Assembly (NCBI GenBank): GCA_002070605.1
Contig: MWDO01000024.1
Coordinates: 1-40,817, forward strand
DNA length: 40,817 nucleotides
DNA from: Spirochaetes bacterium ADurb.Bin133
Lineage (GTDB): Bacteria; Spirochaetota; GWE2-31-10; MWDO01
Direction of reading: 5' to 3'
In this document: in pieces, positions 15,898-23,777 of the stretch
How positions within the stretch are numbered: position 1 is the stretch's first letter
Layout: every line of letters starts with the position of its first letter
Made by a program: the position numbers and the translations under genes
Notes under the pieces: generated by a model
Database searches by the model: none
Told to the model about the DNA's origin: nothing
What the model saw: only the letters and a program-made list of their open reading frames with translations

Positions 15898-18336
15898 ATG
15901 TTTCAAAAATATTTAAGACTATGCACAGAAAAGGTTATTCACGGGATTAATATCGGCACTATGGAACTGGCCAATCTCAGACAATCTGTTTTTACCCCTG
16001 AATTTATTCTTTTAGGTCTTATCGAACAGGACGAGTCCATAGTATATAAAGTGCTTCAAGAAGCCACCAACGATCCTGTAAAGATGGCGGACAGTATTAC
16101 CGAGAAGATCTACGCCGTCCAACCCAAAAACGACGTTCCGCCCGACTCGATGAACATTACGCTCAGTCCGGATGTTGAGAAACTATTTGAAATAGCTCTG
16201 GACGAAACTAAAAAATTTAACGATAAATATATATCTACGGGCAGTCTATTCCTTGCCTTTTTCAATCCGTCTATTCAGCCCTCTTCGACTATTCTATACG
16301 ATTCGGGACTGAGATATAACGAATGCAAAGATATACTTGCAAATATAAAAAACGGCATGACGATGGATTCGCGCGACTCCGAAAGCAGAGAAGACGTACT
16401 TAAAGTTTACGGCAGCGATCTGACCGAGTTAGCTCAACTTGATAAACTTGATCCGGTCGTCGGACGAGAAACCGAAATAGCGCGAATTATAGAGATTCTT
16501 GCAAGAAGGACAAAAAACAATCCCATTATCATCGGTCAACCGGGGGTTGGTAAAACCGTACTTGTAGAAGGGCTCGCTCATCTTATATCCTCTTCAAAAG
16601 TTCCCGAAACTTTGTTAAATAAAAAACTACTTCAAATCGATATGACTCAGCTCACCGCCGGAGCTAAATTTAAAGGGGAATTTGAAGAGAGGATCAAAAA
16701 TCTCGTCAATTCTCTTATAAATTCTCAGGGTAAGGTTATATCGTTTATCGACGATATACACACATTGGTCGACGTTAACGGCGGCGGCAATCTGCGGGCG
16801 ATAGATATGCTTAAACCCGCTTTAGCGCGCGGCCAAATTCAGCTGATCGGAACAACCTCGACTGAAATTTATAAAAAAACTTTCGAGAAAGATAAAACGC
16901 TGTCGAGGAGATTTCAACCTATAAAACTGGAAGAGCCTTCCGTAGACGAGACCATTAAGATTTTAAACGGATTAAAGCCCAAATATGAAAAATATCACAA
17001 GATCAAATATACTAATGAAGCAATAGAAGCCGCCGCTAGGATGTCGCAAAGATACATAAACGACAGATATTCGCCTGATAAAGCGGTAGACCTTATGGAC
17101 GAGGCTGGAGCAAAAAAACATCTCTATCTTATAACTATCCCTCCGGAAGTGCAAGATCTGGAAAAAGAGAAAACTTCTATCCGTAGGGCTCAAACGGACG
17201 CTTTTGTCAAAAATAAAATTGAAGAGGTAGTAGACTATCAAAAGAAAATTAATAAGATAGAAAAAAAACTTACCGAGTTAAAAACCAAATGGACCGAATC
17301 CAAGAATAAAGCCGACAATAGTATTACCGAAGAGGATATTGCCGAAGTTATAAGCAGATCGACCGGAATACCTATAAATAAAATAGTCGAAACCGAAAGC
17401 GAAAAACTAAAGTTAATGGAAGAGAAGCTTCACAACAGGATCATAGGTCAAGACGCGCCTATTATCGCCGTATCCAACGCCATCAGGAGAAACAGAGCCG
17501 GACTAAAAGACGCCAACAGACCTATAGGCGCTTTCCTCTTTTTAGGACCGACCGGCGTCGGTAAGACGGAACTCGCCAAAGCGTTAGCGGAGTTTTTATT
17601 CGACGATGAAAATAAAATCATTCGTCTCGATATGTCCGAGTATATGGAAAAACACAGCATTTCAAAAATGATCGGCTCGCCTCCCGGATACGTCGGTTAC
17701 GACGAGGGGGGACAATTAACCGAAAGGGTAAGAAGATCGCCCTACTCTATCATACTTTTAGACGAGATCGAGAAAGCCCACGAGGACGTTTTCAACATCT
17801 TATTGCAAATTTTCGACGAAGGCCGACTTACGGATAGTCAGGGAGCGACGATTAGTTTCAGAAATTGTATCATCATAGGAACTTCAAATCTAGGATCGAC
17901 TCATATATTCGACGTCGATAAACGAATCGGTTTTTCCGACAATAGAGACGAAAATAAAAGCTACGAGCTTATCAGAGAAAAAATTCTTGAAGAAACAAAA
18001 AAATTCTTTAAGCCCGAATTTTTAAACAGAATCGACGATCTTATAGTATTTCATCAATTACAGATGGAGCATATAGTCGCTATATCCGAACTGCTAATCG
18101 GCAGACTAAGAGACAAAATTGAAAGCGTCGGATATAGCATTCAAATTTCAGACGAAGCAAAAGCCAAACTTTCAGAACTGGGATATTCTCCGGAATTTGG
18201 GGCTCGACCGCTTAGAAGAGTTATCGAAAATTATATTGAGAATCCTATAAGTCTAAAAATTATTTCTCATGAAATAAATAAAGGGGACGTCATAAAAATA
18301 GAATTAAAGGACGACAAAATTATAGTCAATAAATAG
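15898..18336 (+). CDS. clpC: ClpC-type AAA+ protease ATPase
   Basis: Hexameric unfoldase that feeds proteins to ClpP, 812 residues. The N-domain (1-150) is followed by AAA-1 (Walker A GQPGVGKT, 213-220), a short coiled middle region (about 415-475), then AAA-2 (Walker A GPTGVGKT, 550-557; Walker B LLDEIEKAH) and the C-terminal D2-small domain. The middle region is short as in ClpC/ClpA, not the long M-domain of ClpB. IGF at 677-679 is a ClpP-docking loop tripeptide, which argues for a protease partner. In AAA-1 the Walker B is FIDDIH: the usual catalytic Glu is Asp286. ATGGAG lies before the start. It overlaps convergent prmC by 11 bp. Confidence 0.92.
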   Translation: MFQKYLRLCTEKVIHGINIGTMELANLRQSVFTPEFILLGLIEQDESIVYKVLQEATNDPVKMADSITEKIYAVQPKNDVPPDSMNITLSPDVEKLFEIALDETKKFNDKYISTGSLFLAFFNPSIQPSSTILYDSGLRYNECKDILANIKNGMTMDSRDSESREDVLKVYGSDLTELAQLDKLDPVVGRETEIARIIEILARRTKNNPIIIGQPGVGKTVLVEGLAHLISSSKVPETLLNKKLLQIDMTQLTAGAKFKGEFEERIKNLVNSLINSQGKVISFIDDIHTLVDVNGGGNLRAIDMLKPALARGQIQLIGTTSTEIYKKTFEKDKTLSRRFQPIKLEEPSVDETIKILNGLKPKYEKYHKIKYTNEAIEAAARMSQRYINDRYSPDKAVDLMDEAGAKKHLYLITIPPEVQDLEKEKTSIRRAQTDAFVKNKIEEVVDYQKKINKIEKKLTELKTKWTESKNKADNSITEEDIAEVISRSTGIPINKIVETESEKLKLMEEKLHNRIIGQDAPIIAVSNAIRRNRAGLKDANRPIGAFLFLGPTGVGKTELAKALAEFLFDDENKIIRLDMSEYMEKHSISKMIGSPPGYVGYDEGGQLTERVRRSPYSIILLDEIEKAHEDVFNILLQIFDEGRLTDSQGATISFRNCIIIGTSNLGSTHIFDVDKRIGFSDNRDENKSYELIREKILEETKKFFKPEFLNRIDDLIVFHQLQMEHIVAISELLIGRLRDKIESVGYSIQISDEAKAKLSELGYSPEFGARPLRRVIENYIENPISLKIISHEINKGDVIKIELKDDKIIVNK

Positions 18337-19180
18337 AGGTTTTCTCAAACAAAACCGCTCTATCCAAACCGGCGAGGTCTTTGTAACAGAGCGGTTTATA
18401 ACCGTCCGAAAATATTTTCAACAAATCCTCTTTTTGATCAAATCCATGCTCCAATATGATCTTCCCGCCGTTTTTTAAGCGTCTATCTCCGATTTTTTTG
18501 ATAATTCTGTAAAATTTACATCCGTCTTCGCCGCCGTCAAGCGCGATCCGCGGGTCGTCTATCGTTTTACTCTTTAGCAGTCGCCTTGCGCGGTCGGTCG
18601 GGATATACGGCGGATTTGATACTATACAATCGTAATCGAATTTTGGATTAAATTTTAATATGTTTTTATGGTAGAAATTGATTTTATCCGGCGAAATATC
18701 GTTTAGCGCCATATTCTTCTTAGCGATTTTTATCGCTTTATAACTAACGTCTATCGAATCTATAACAACGTTATCGGTTTTGCTTGCGATTACGATAGGA
18801 ATTACGCCGCTTCCCGAGCCGATTTCAAGAACTCGCGCGCGATCGCCGCTTTTACAATTTTCAAGAAATATATCTATTATAAGTTCGGTATCGCTTCTTG
18901 GAATTAAGACGGCGCGAGAAACTATAAACTTCATTCCATAAAATTCTTTCTCGCCGACGAGTTCCGCTAAACTTTTCCCCCGCGCTCTTTTCTTAACAAT
19001 TTTAAATATTCTATCGACAAATTTTTTATCTACCTCTTTCTCGCCTCTTTGCGCTAAAAATTCTTCCGTAGAAATATTTAAGATTTTACAAATGAAAATT
19101 TTTGATTCGAGTTTGGGGGCGTCGATAAAAGGTTTATCGAGCAAATCGGCAATTTTAAGATACAGGTCGTTTAAACGCAT
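18326..19180 (-). CDS. prmC: peptide chain release factor N5-glutamine methyltransferase PrmC (HemK)
   Basis: SAM-dependent enzyme that methylates the Gln of the GGQ motif in release factors RF1/RF2. The N-terminal helical domain is followed by a Rossmann methyltransferase with VLEIGSGSGVIPIVIA (SAM binding), the catalytic NPPYIP, and family landmarks AVLIPRSDTE and GGEDGCKFYR. I start it at ATG 19180 (MRLNDLY), giving 284 residues, the usual length. A start at 19219 would add residues lying in the upstream gene. The start overlaps the end of the upstream hydrolase by 10 bp, suggesting coupled translation. Confidence 0.93.
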   Translation of the reverse strand: MRLNDLYLKIADLLDKPFIDAPKLESKIFICKILNISTEEFLAQRGEKEVDKKFVDRIFKIVKKRARGKSLAELVGEKEFYGMKFIVSRAVLIPRSDTELIIDIFLENCKSGDRARVLEIGSGSGVIPIVIASKTDNVVIDSIDVSYKAIKIAKKNMALNDISPDKINFYHKNILKFNPKFDYDCIVSNPPYIPTDRARRLLKSKTIDDPRIALDGGEDGCKFYRIIKKIGDRRLKNGGKIILEHGFDQKEDLLKIFSDGYKPLCYKDLAGLDRAVLFEKTSIY

Positions 19181-19932
19181 TTTTCGCAATTGTTTAAAAA
19201 AGTTTCGACGGCAAGACAAAATTCTTCCGGTTTATCCGCATGGACGTCGTGTCCGGCGCCCGGAATGACGCAAAACTGCGAGTTTTTCAATTTTTTCCGG
19301 GCGCAAAGAGGATGCTCTATATCAAAATAGAAATCCCTATCGCCGTTCATAATCAAAACCGGAATTTTAATATTTTTTATAGAATTGAGAATGTTGTAAT
19401 CCGGATTCATAATATAACCGTCTCTGTAAGTTCTTATCAAATCCCAGAATGTTTTAGAATAATCCTCGCCATGCATAGCGACCAAATAATCTCTAAGATC
19501 ATGGGGAATCTCGTCGTAAGGGCGAAAAGTCCAATCGGTTTTGATCTCTAGTTTATGATCCGAATAATATCCCACAGATTCGGCTATTATTTTACATACC
19601 CTATCCGGCTCTTTCAACGAATACAAAAGCGCTATAGCCCCGCCGAGACAGTGCCCAAGAAGATTGACCTTAGGCAAATTTAGCGCGTCGATAAATTCGG
19701 CTAACTCCTCTACCCCCTTATCGACAATATCGCCGTCGATAGAGCCGTATTTATCAGAACGTCCGTACCCGAATCTGTCGTAAACTATAGCTTTATTGTA
19801 TCTCGACAACCGTTTTACTACTCCGCTCCAAGTATACGAACTATAAAACCCGTTGTGGAGAAAAATAAGCGGCTCTCCCTCGCCGAATATTTCATAATAA
19901 ACGTTCCCGTTTTTCAATTTAATGTAAGACAT
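19171..19932 (-). CDS. alpha/beta-fold hydrolase with Cys nucleophile
   Basis: A 253-residue alpha/beta hydrolase. The oxyanion region is LIFLHNGF and the strand-4 landmark is YDRFGYGRSD. The nucleophile elbow reads GHCLGG, with Cys95 where Ser is usual; the acid is Asp198 or Asp200 (MNGDRDF) and the base His228 (GAGHDVH). Cys nucleophiles are known from dienelactone hydrolases and a few thioester-handling relatives, so an ordinary esterase role is uncertain. The start at 19932 has CGGAG upstream; the earlier in-frame ATG at 19956 does not. Overlap with prmC indicates an operon. Confidence 0.85.
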   Translation of the reverse strand: MSYIKLKNGNVYYEIFGEGEPLIFLHNGFYSSYTWSGVVKRLSRYNKAIVYDRFGYGRSDKYGSIDGDIVDKGVEELAEFIDALNLPKVNLLGHCLGGAIALLYSLKEPDRVCKIIAESVGYYSDHKLEIKTDWTFRPYDEIPHDLRDYLVAMHGEDYSKTFWDLIRTYRDGYIMNPDYNILNSIKNIKIPVLIMNGDRDFYFDIEHPLCARKKLKNSQFCVIPGAGHDVHADKPEEFCLAVETFLNNCEKCV

Positions 19933-20016
19933 CCGTTCTCCGTTTAAATAAAACATTATATACTATCATTATATACTATATAGAAGATTTTTGCAAAAGT
20001 AAATTATATATGTATT

Positions 20017-20248
20017 GTATCCCGTCAGTTTTTTGGGGAATAGAAAATATCTGTTTCATATGTGTCAATTTTATTCTTAACGTCATATGCGTTGAATTTT
20101 TATGCGACAATTGTCGCGCGTTATCGACGCGACGCATATGTGTCAATTTATATCGGGGAACGTCGCCGCGTCCCATATGTGTCAAATTCTCATCGACGAG
20201 CGCTGCGACGCATATGCGTCGAATTTCTCCCCCCCAAAAAACTGACGG
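20017..20248. mobile_element. TIR-bounded CATATG element 4 (232 bp) with 14-bp direct repeats
   Basis: The left end begins GTATCCCGTCAGTTTTTTGG at 20017; the right end is CCCCAAAAAACTGACGG ending at 20248. A perfect 14-bp direct repeat ATTATATATGTATT flanks them at 20003-20016 and 20249-20262. This is the best target-site duplication in the window. Inside are CATATG cores at 20057, 20084, 20135, 20174 and 20211 and the palindrome GCGACAATTGTCGC at 20104-20117. It lies in the promoter space between two divergent genes. No transposase or other gene is inside. Confidence 0.85.
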
Positions 20249-20284
20249 ATTATATATGTATTCTGTAAATATCCAAAATTCTTT

Positions 20285-20313
20285 TTGATTTATTTTAATA
20301 AATGGTATATTGT
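20285..20313 (+). promoter_or_regulatory. possible promoter of the DOMON gene
   Basis: TTGATT (20285-20290), a 17-bp spacer and TATTGT (20308-20313) lie just downstream of element 4 and 28 bp before the start codon. The match is moderate in AT-rich DNA. Confidence 0.4.
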
Positions 20314-20340
20314 ATTATAAACATAAAAAGGGAGATTATC

Positions 20341-20847
20341 ATGAAAAAATTTTTGATACTTACGCTAATTCTTTTATCGTTTAGCGTAGCATTTTCTCAG
20401 GATCAGGATTACGCCGTCGTTACAAAAGACGATTTTACGTTTTCTTGGAGAGTAGTAGACGGAACTATGGATATAATTCTTGAAGCGCCTACAACCGGGT
20501 GGATAAGCGTGGGTTTTGACCCTACCAAAAAAATGAAAGACGCCAATTATATTATCGGTTCGGTAGATAAAAATGGAGAGGTAACGATTCAAGACAATTT
20601 TGGAACGGGTCCTATATCTCACAAACCCGACGAAAAACTTGGCGGAGTTGATAATGTTGCAAATAAATTCGGCGAAGAAAAAGACGGTAAAACGACGCTT
20701 AAATTCTCGATACCTTTAGACTCCAAAGATAAGTTTGACGTTGTTTTAAATCCCGGTAAGCATACCGTTATTTTGGCAAGTTCTAAGAGCGATAAATTAA
20801 CGTCAAAGCATAATAAACTGGCAAAATTTGAAATTGAGATTAAATAA
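20341..20847 (+). CDS. exported DOMON-domain protein
   Basis: A 168-residue secreted protein. Residues 1-20 form a signal peptide with a likely cleavage after FS (AFS-QDQDYA). The rest matches the DOMON beta-sandwich: FTFSWRVVDGTMDIILEA, then GWISVGFDPTKKMKDANYII, the hallmark stretch with aromatic, Gly-Phe and Met positions. DOMON domains bind haem or sugars; the Met in KKMKDA sits where haem-binding members place a ligand, but binding cannot be shown here. GGGAG lies 6 nt before ATG 20341. Single gene, followed by the tRNA promoter. Confidence 0.85.
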   Translation: MKKFLILTLILLSFSVAFSQDQDYAVVTKDDFTFSWRVVDGTMDIILEAPTTGWISVGFDPTKKMKDANYIIGSVDKNGEVTIQDNFGTGPISHKPDEKLGGVDNVANKFGEEKDGKTTLKFSIPLDSKDKFDVVLNPGKHTVILASSKSDKLTSKHNKLAKFEIEIK

Positions 20848-20870
20848 ATAATAAATCAATTATTTTTTTA

Positions 20871-20899
20871 TTGACATTTGATCAATTATTTGCTATTTT
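20871..20899 (+). promoter_or_regulatory. promoter of the tRNA operon
   Basis: A consensus TTGACA (20871-20876), a 17-bp spacer and TATTTT (20894-20899) lie 18 bp upstream of the first tRNA. Confidence 0.85.
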
Positions 20900-20916
20900 T
20901 ATCAGCGTCGATTAGA

Positions 20917-20992
20917 CGGGATGTGGCCTAGTCCGGTTCAAGGCGTCTGCTTTGGGAGCAGAAAATCGGGGGTTCGAATCCCTCCATCCCGA
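20917..20992 (+). tRNA. tRNA-Pro (TGG)
   Basis: The acceptor CGGGATG pairs with CATCCCG. The anticodon loop TTTGGGA between TCTGC and GCAGA gives anticodon TGG. The T-loop GGTTCGAATCC is present. CCA is not encoded. First gene of a seven-tRNA cluster. Confidence 0.95.
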
Positions 20993-21060
20993 TATACCGA
21001 ACGCTTATCGGGATAGTTCTTTGTAAGATCTATATACTTAATTAGCGCTCAGATAAATGA

Positions 21061-21134
21061 GCGTCAGTAGCTCAGGTGGATAGAGCAACAGCCTTCTAAG
21101 CTGTGGGTCCCGAGTTCGAGTCTTGGCTGACGCA
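21061..21134 (+). tRNA. tRNA-Arg (TCT)
   Basis: The acceptor GCGTCAG pairs with CTGACGC. The anticodon loop CTTCTAA between ACAGC and GCTGT gives TCT. CCA is not encoded. Confidence 0.95.
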
Positions 21135-21139
21135 ATTAT

Positions 21140-21212
21140 GGTGGACGTAGTTCAGTGGTAGAGCGCCAGATTGTGGATCTGGTTGTCGAGGGTTCGAGTC
21201 CCTTCGTTCACC
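21140..21212 (+). tRNA. tRNA-His (GTG)
   Basis: The acceptor GTGGACG pairs with CGTTCAC. The extra 5' G at 21140 (G-1) faces C73, the histidine identity mark. The anticodon loop TTGTGGA between CCAGA and TCTGG gives GTG. Confidence 0.95.
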
Positions 21213-21224
21213 CATTGATAAAAC

Positions 21225-21298
21225 GCGTTCGTAGCTCAAGTGGATAGAGTAGCGGACTTCGAATCCGTTGGTTGCAGGTTCGAGTCCTGCCGGACGCA
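21225..21298 (+). tRNA. tRNA-Arg (TCG)
   Basis: The acceptor GCGTTCG pairs with CGGACGC (one G-U). The anticodon loop CTTCGAA between CGGA and TCCG gives TCG. CCA is not encoded. Confidence 0.94.
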
Positions 21299-21336
21299 AA
21301 TACTAACGTTTTTAACAAGCGTTAATGGCAATATTA

Positions 21337-21409
21337 GGGCCGTTAGCTCAGTTGGTAGAGCAGCAGACTCTTAATCTGCGGGTCAAAGGTTCGATCCCTT
21401 TACGGCTCA
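21337..21409 (+). tRNA. tRNA-Lys (CTT)
   Basis: The acceptor GGGCCGT pairs with ACGGCTC (one G-U). The anticodon loop CTCTTAA between GCAGA and TCTGC gives CTT. CCA is not encoded. Confidence 0.94.
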
Positions 21410-21429
21410 GTTTACGGAAGCGCTATCTT

Positions 21430-21511
21430 GCGAGCGTGGTGGAATTGGCAGACACGCTAGACTTAGGATCTAGAGCCGTGAGGCGTGGGGGTTCAAATCC
21501 CCCCGCTCGCA
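21430..21511 (+). tRNA. tRNA-Leu (TAG)
   Basis: The acceptor GCGAGCG pairs with CGCTCGC. The anticodon loop CTTAGGA between CTAGA and TCTAG gives TAG. A long variable arm (class II) is present, as expected for Leu. Confidence 0.95.
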
Positions 21512-21529
21512 CATAGATGTCTCTAAAAT

Positions 21530-21601
21530 GCGAGAATAGCTCAGTGGTAGAGCTCCACCTTGCCAAGGTGGATGTCGCGGGTTCGAGTCCCGTTTCTCGC
21601 T
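21530..21601 (+). tRNA. tRNA-Gly (GCC)
   Basis: The acceptor GCGAGAA pairs with TTCTCGC. The anticodon loop TTGCCAA between CCACC and GGTGG gives GCC. It is the last tRNA of the cluster, followed within 12 bp by a terminator. Confidence 0.95.
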
Positions 21602-21612
21602 CATTATACATT

Positions 21613-21639
21613 AACCTCAGGGACAACCTGAGGTTTTTT
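21613..21639 (+). terminator. rho-independent terminator of the tRNA operon
   Basis: A stem AACCTCAGG / CCTGAGGTT with a GACAA loop is followed by a run of T. It sits between tRNA-Gly and lgt. Confidence 0.93.
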
Positions 21640-21660
21640 ATTTATACGGAGGAAAAATTT

Positions 21661-22503
21661 ATGCTTCCTATTAATATCGATTTTCTTTTTATTCATCTTC
21701 ATAATTACGAAGGGATATTCTTCTTTATCGCAATCTTATCCGCCATTATTTATTTGGCTATTCTATGTAAAGATAATAATATCGACGTAGAAGTAATGTT
21801 TGAAGCGATCTTCATAAGTTTATTGGTCGCCTTAGCGAGCGGAAGATTGTTCTCTTTCCTTTTTTGGAATCCCAAATATTTTTTCTCAAACCCTTTGGTT
21901 TTTTTCAAGCCATGGGAAGGCGGGATTACCGTAACGGGGGGAGTGCTCGGCGGATTGATAACCGGATTTATTTACGCTAAAGTAAAAAAACTTGATTTCT
22001 TTTATCACATAAGGTTTTTTGTTCCGGCTATTTTGGTCGGACAGATCATAGGGAGATTCGGTTGTTTCTTAAACGGAGACGCCGCCGGAAAGCCGACAAG
22101 CCTTCCCTGGGGCGTAGTGTTTCATCCGGAGAGCGTCGCCTACAGTAACGCCGCGACGAATTTCTCAAAAGCTTATCCCGCGGTGGGGACGCCTCTCCAT
22201 CCAACCCAATTGTACGAGATATTTGGCAATTTGATACTACTAACTCTTATACTTGCAACCGGTAAAAACGAATGGATTACAAGGCGTAGGATAGTCTGGT
22301 ACGCGCTTGGATATAGTTTGATAAGATTTATTGTGGAGTTTTTTAGAAGCGACTCGGTCAAATGGTTTTCGGTTTTTACAACCGGTCATCAAATAACGAT
22401 TATAGGTTTTTCGATAGGAATACTTTTACTGATTTGGACGATAATTTTTGATAAAAAACTCGAACCGAACGAAGCGCGGATAGCCAGACCCAAAAAAAAA
22501 TAA
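21661..22503 (+). CDS. lgt: prolipoprotein diacylglyceryl transferase Lgt
   Basis: Inner-membrane enzyme that moves diacylglycerol from phosphatidylglycerol to the lipobox Cys of prolipoproteins, such as the several lipoproteins in this window. Its 280 residues contain about seven membrane segments. Signatures are the Lgt box GRFGCFLNGDAAGKPT (with Cys where many have Asn), PWEGGITVTGGVLGG and HPTQLYE. I use ATG 21661 with CGGAGG upstream; longer in-frame forms would run through tRNA-Gly and the terminator. The C-terminus ends RPKKK at the edge of repeat island 5. Confidence 0.94.
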   Translation: MLPINIDFLFIHLHNYEGIFFFIAILSAIIYLAILCKDNNIDVEVMFEAIFISLLVALASGRLFSFLFWNPKYFFSNPLVFFKPWEGGITVTGGVLGGLITGFIYAKVKKLDFFYHIRFFVPAILVGQIIGRFGCFLNGDAAGKPTSLPWGVVFHPESVAYSNAATNFSKAYPAVGTPLHPTQLYEIFGNLILLTLILATGKNEWITRRRIVWYALGYSLIRFIVEFFRSDSVKWFSVFTTGHQITIIGFSIGILLLIWTIIFDKKLEPNEARIARPKKK

Positions 22504-22680
22504 TCTACGCATATGCGTCGAATTTTCTATCGAGGAGCGACGCGGCGCGTATAGCTCCATATGTGTCATTTTTATGCGACAATTGTCGCGTCGTTCTCCG
22601 ACAAATTAATTTGACACATATGTGTCAAATTAATTTGCGATTAAACCCGTCGCATATGCGTCCAATTTACCGACGCGCGC
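22501..22680. repeat. CATATG repeat island 5
   Basis: This fills the gap between the convergent lgt and TPR-lipoprotein genes. CATATG cores lie at 22510, 22558, 22617 and 22653, with GCGACAATTGTCGC at 22576-22589. The spacer ATCGAGGAGCG followed by a CGCGGCG stretch at 22529-22546 recurs at 40701-40720 and, inverted, in island 1. No clear inverted ends of the element type were found. A 36-bp perfect palindrome lies inside (22602-22637). Confidence 0.82.
22602..22637. repeat. 36-bp perfect palindrome centred on CATATG
   Basis: Each 18-base half (22602-22619 and 22620-22637) is the exact reverse complement of the other. The core TTGACACATATGTGTCAA (22611-22628) is the full-length symmetrical form of the dispersed motif, extended on both sides by AT-rich arms. 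It could form a cruciform or bind a dimeric protein. It sits between convergent genes but lacks the T-run of a normal terminator. Confidence 0.92.
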
Positions 22681-22721
22681 AATAGTAGGCGGATTTTAGC
22701 GATCAGGCAATCGCGATTTAT

Positions 22722-23777
22722 TTAAAACATATCGCCGTAATATATCCCCGACCACTCCCATCCTCTATCTATTTTTTCGTCGATCGGATAATTTATCCTT
22801 TTAAAATAAAAATACCATGTTGTGATCTGAGGAAATCCCCAGTTAAAAGTTTTAATTATCGCTTCGTTTTCATTTGATTGGGGTTCGAGTTTGCCGGAAA
22901 ATACTATGTTCGTATACCAATATTTATGAATATCCAATTCCCAAAACGACCAGCTTTTTTTCTGGCTTGATTTCTGAGAAACATACGCTTCAAAATTGGT
23001 TTTTGAAGCGTATTTGTATAACAGATTTATATCTTTTAGTTTTATAGCGTTCTTTATGTCTCCTATTAACGTTTCAAGATCTTTATTTATCCAATTTTTC
23101 TTTAAGTAATAATAATCTAATTCGTATTTTACTTTTTTGAGATCGACACTTGACTCGAGAGACTTATTTGTTTTGAATTCTTCAATAATTTTTTTCAAAC
23201 AATCTATATATTTTTCAGATTCATAATTTTTTTTATATAAATTTGATATTTCGTAAAGAGTATAAGGGACGTCTATTAAGTCGCGGTAATTGTCTATCAA
23301 TATTTTATACATACTCTCTTTTAATTTGATATTTATTTCGCTTCCGATAAATCTTAACGCAATAGTATATCCTATGAATTGATTGTTGTATTTCAGATTA
23401 TAAGCCGACTGATCTACTTTATGCATAAAAAACAGCGCTTCGTCTTTGTTGTTTTCGTTCCAATGAATATTCGAAATTAAAAAATAAATATAATATTTGA
23501 AGGTCGGATCTTCGTTTTTTAATAAAATAGAATTATAATATTTTATCAATTCGGAAGATTTGTCCGCCTCGATAAAAAAATTGCAAACCTCGTCGGCCCA
23601 GAGTATTTTATCGTCGATAGAGGTCAGTTCTTCATACTGATTTTTATAATTAGCCCATTTTTCTTTTTCGTATAGCGCGCTGAAGATCTCATTTTCATAC
23701 TTTCTCGAACAACTAAACGACAATGTTAATAATATGAAAAAAACGCTAATTTTTAATATGAAAGAAATATTCGACAT
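22722..23777 (-). CDS. TPR-like lipoprotein, 351 aa
   Basis: The signal peptide ends in a lipobox (LSFSCS). The long central part is helical and Tyr/Asn/Lys-rich with TPR-like pairs (YTLYEISNLYKKNYESEKY). The C-terminal 80 residues are Trp-rich (SWSFWELDIHKYWYTN, WGFPQITTWYFYF, GWEWSGIYYGDMF) and probably a separate beta domain. I do not recognise a named family. The start overlaps the end of tlyA by 32 bp, with AAAGGGAA just before the ATG. It is the last gene of a run from ribH. Confidence 0.75.
   Translation of the reverse strand: MSNISFILKISVFFILLTLSFSCSRKYENEIFSALYEKEKWANYKNQYEELTSIDDKILWADEVCNFFIEADKSSELIKYYNSILLKNEDPTFKYYIYFLISNIHWNENNKDEALFFMHKVDQSAYNLKYNNQFIGYTIALRFIGSEINIKLKESMYKILIDNYRDLIDVPYTLYEISNLYKKNYESEKYIDCLKKIIEEFKTNKSLESSVDLKKVKYELDYYYLKKNWINKDLETLIGDIKNAIKLKDINLLYKYASKTNFEAYVSQKSSQKKSWSFWELDIHKYWYTNIVFSGKLEPQSNENEAIIKTFNWGFPQITTWYFYFKRINYPIDEKIDRGWEWSGIYYGDMF

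Noticed and set aside
19976-20288. Small proteins encoded in the repeat elements, with recurring THMRR and PQKTDG or PKKLTD peptides
   Set aside because: The peptides are translations of the CATATG motif and the inverted ends in several frames and both strands, without ribosome-binding sites.
21096-21626. Minus-strand frames with RRDSNPRQPDPQSGALP-like peptides in the tRNA cluster
   Set aside because: These are the well-known false translations of tRNA genes read backwards.
22480-22520. Inverted element end overlapping the C-terminus of lgt (run of A then TAATC)
   Set aside because: The run would face the wrong way for a left end and lacks the CTGACGG part; Lgt is full length.
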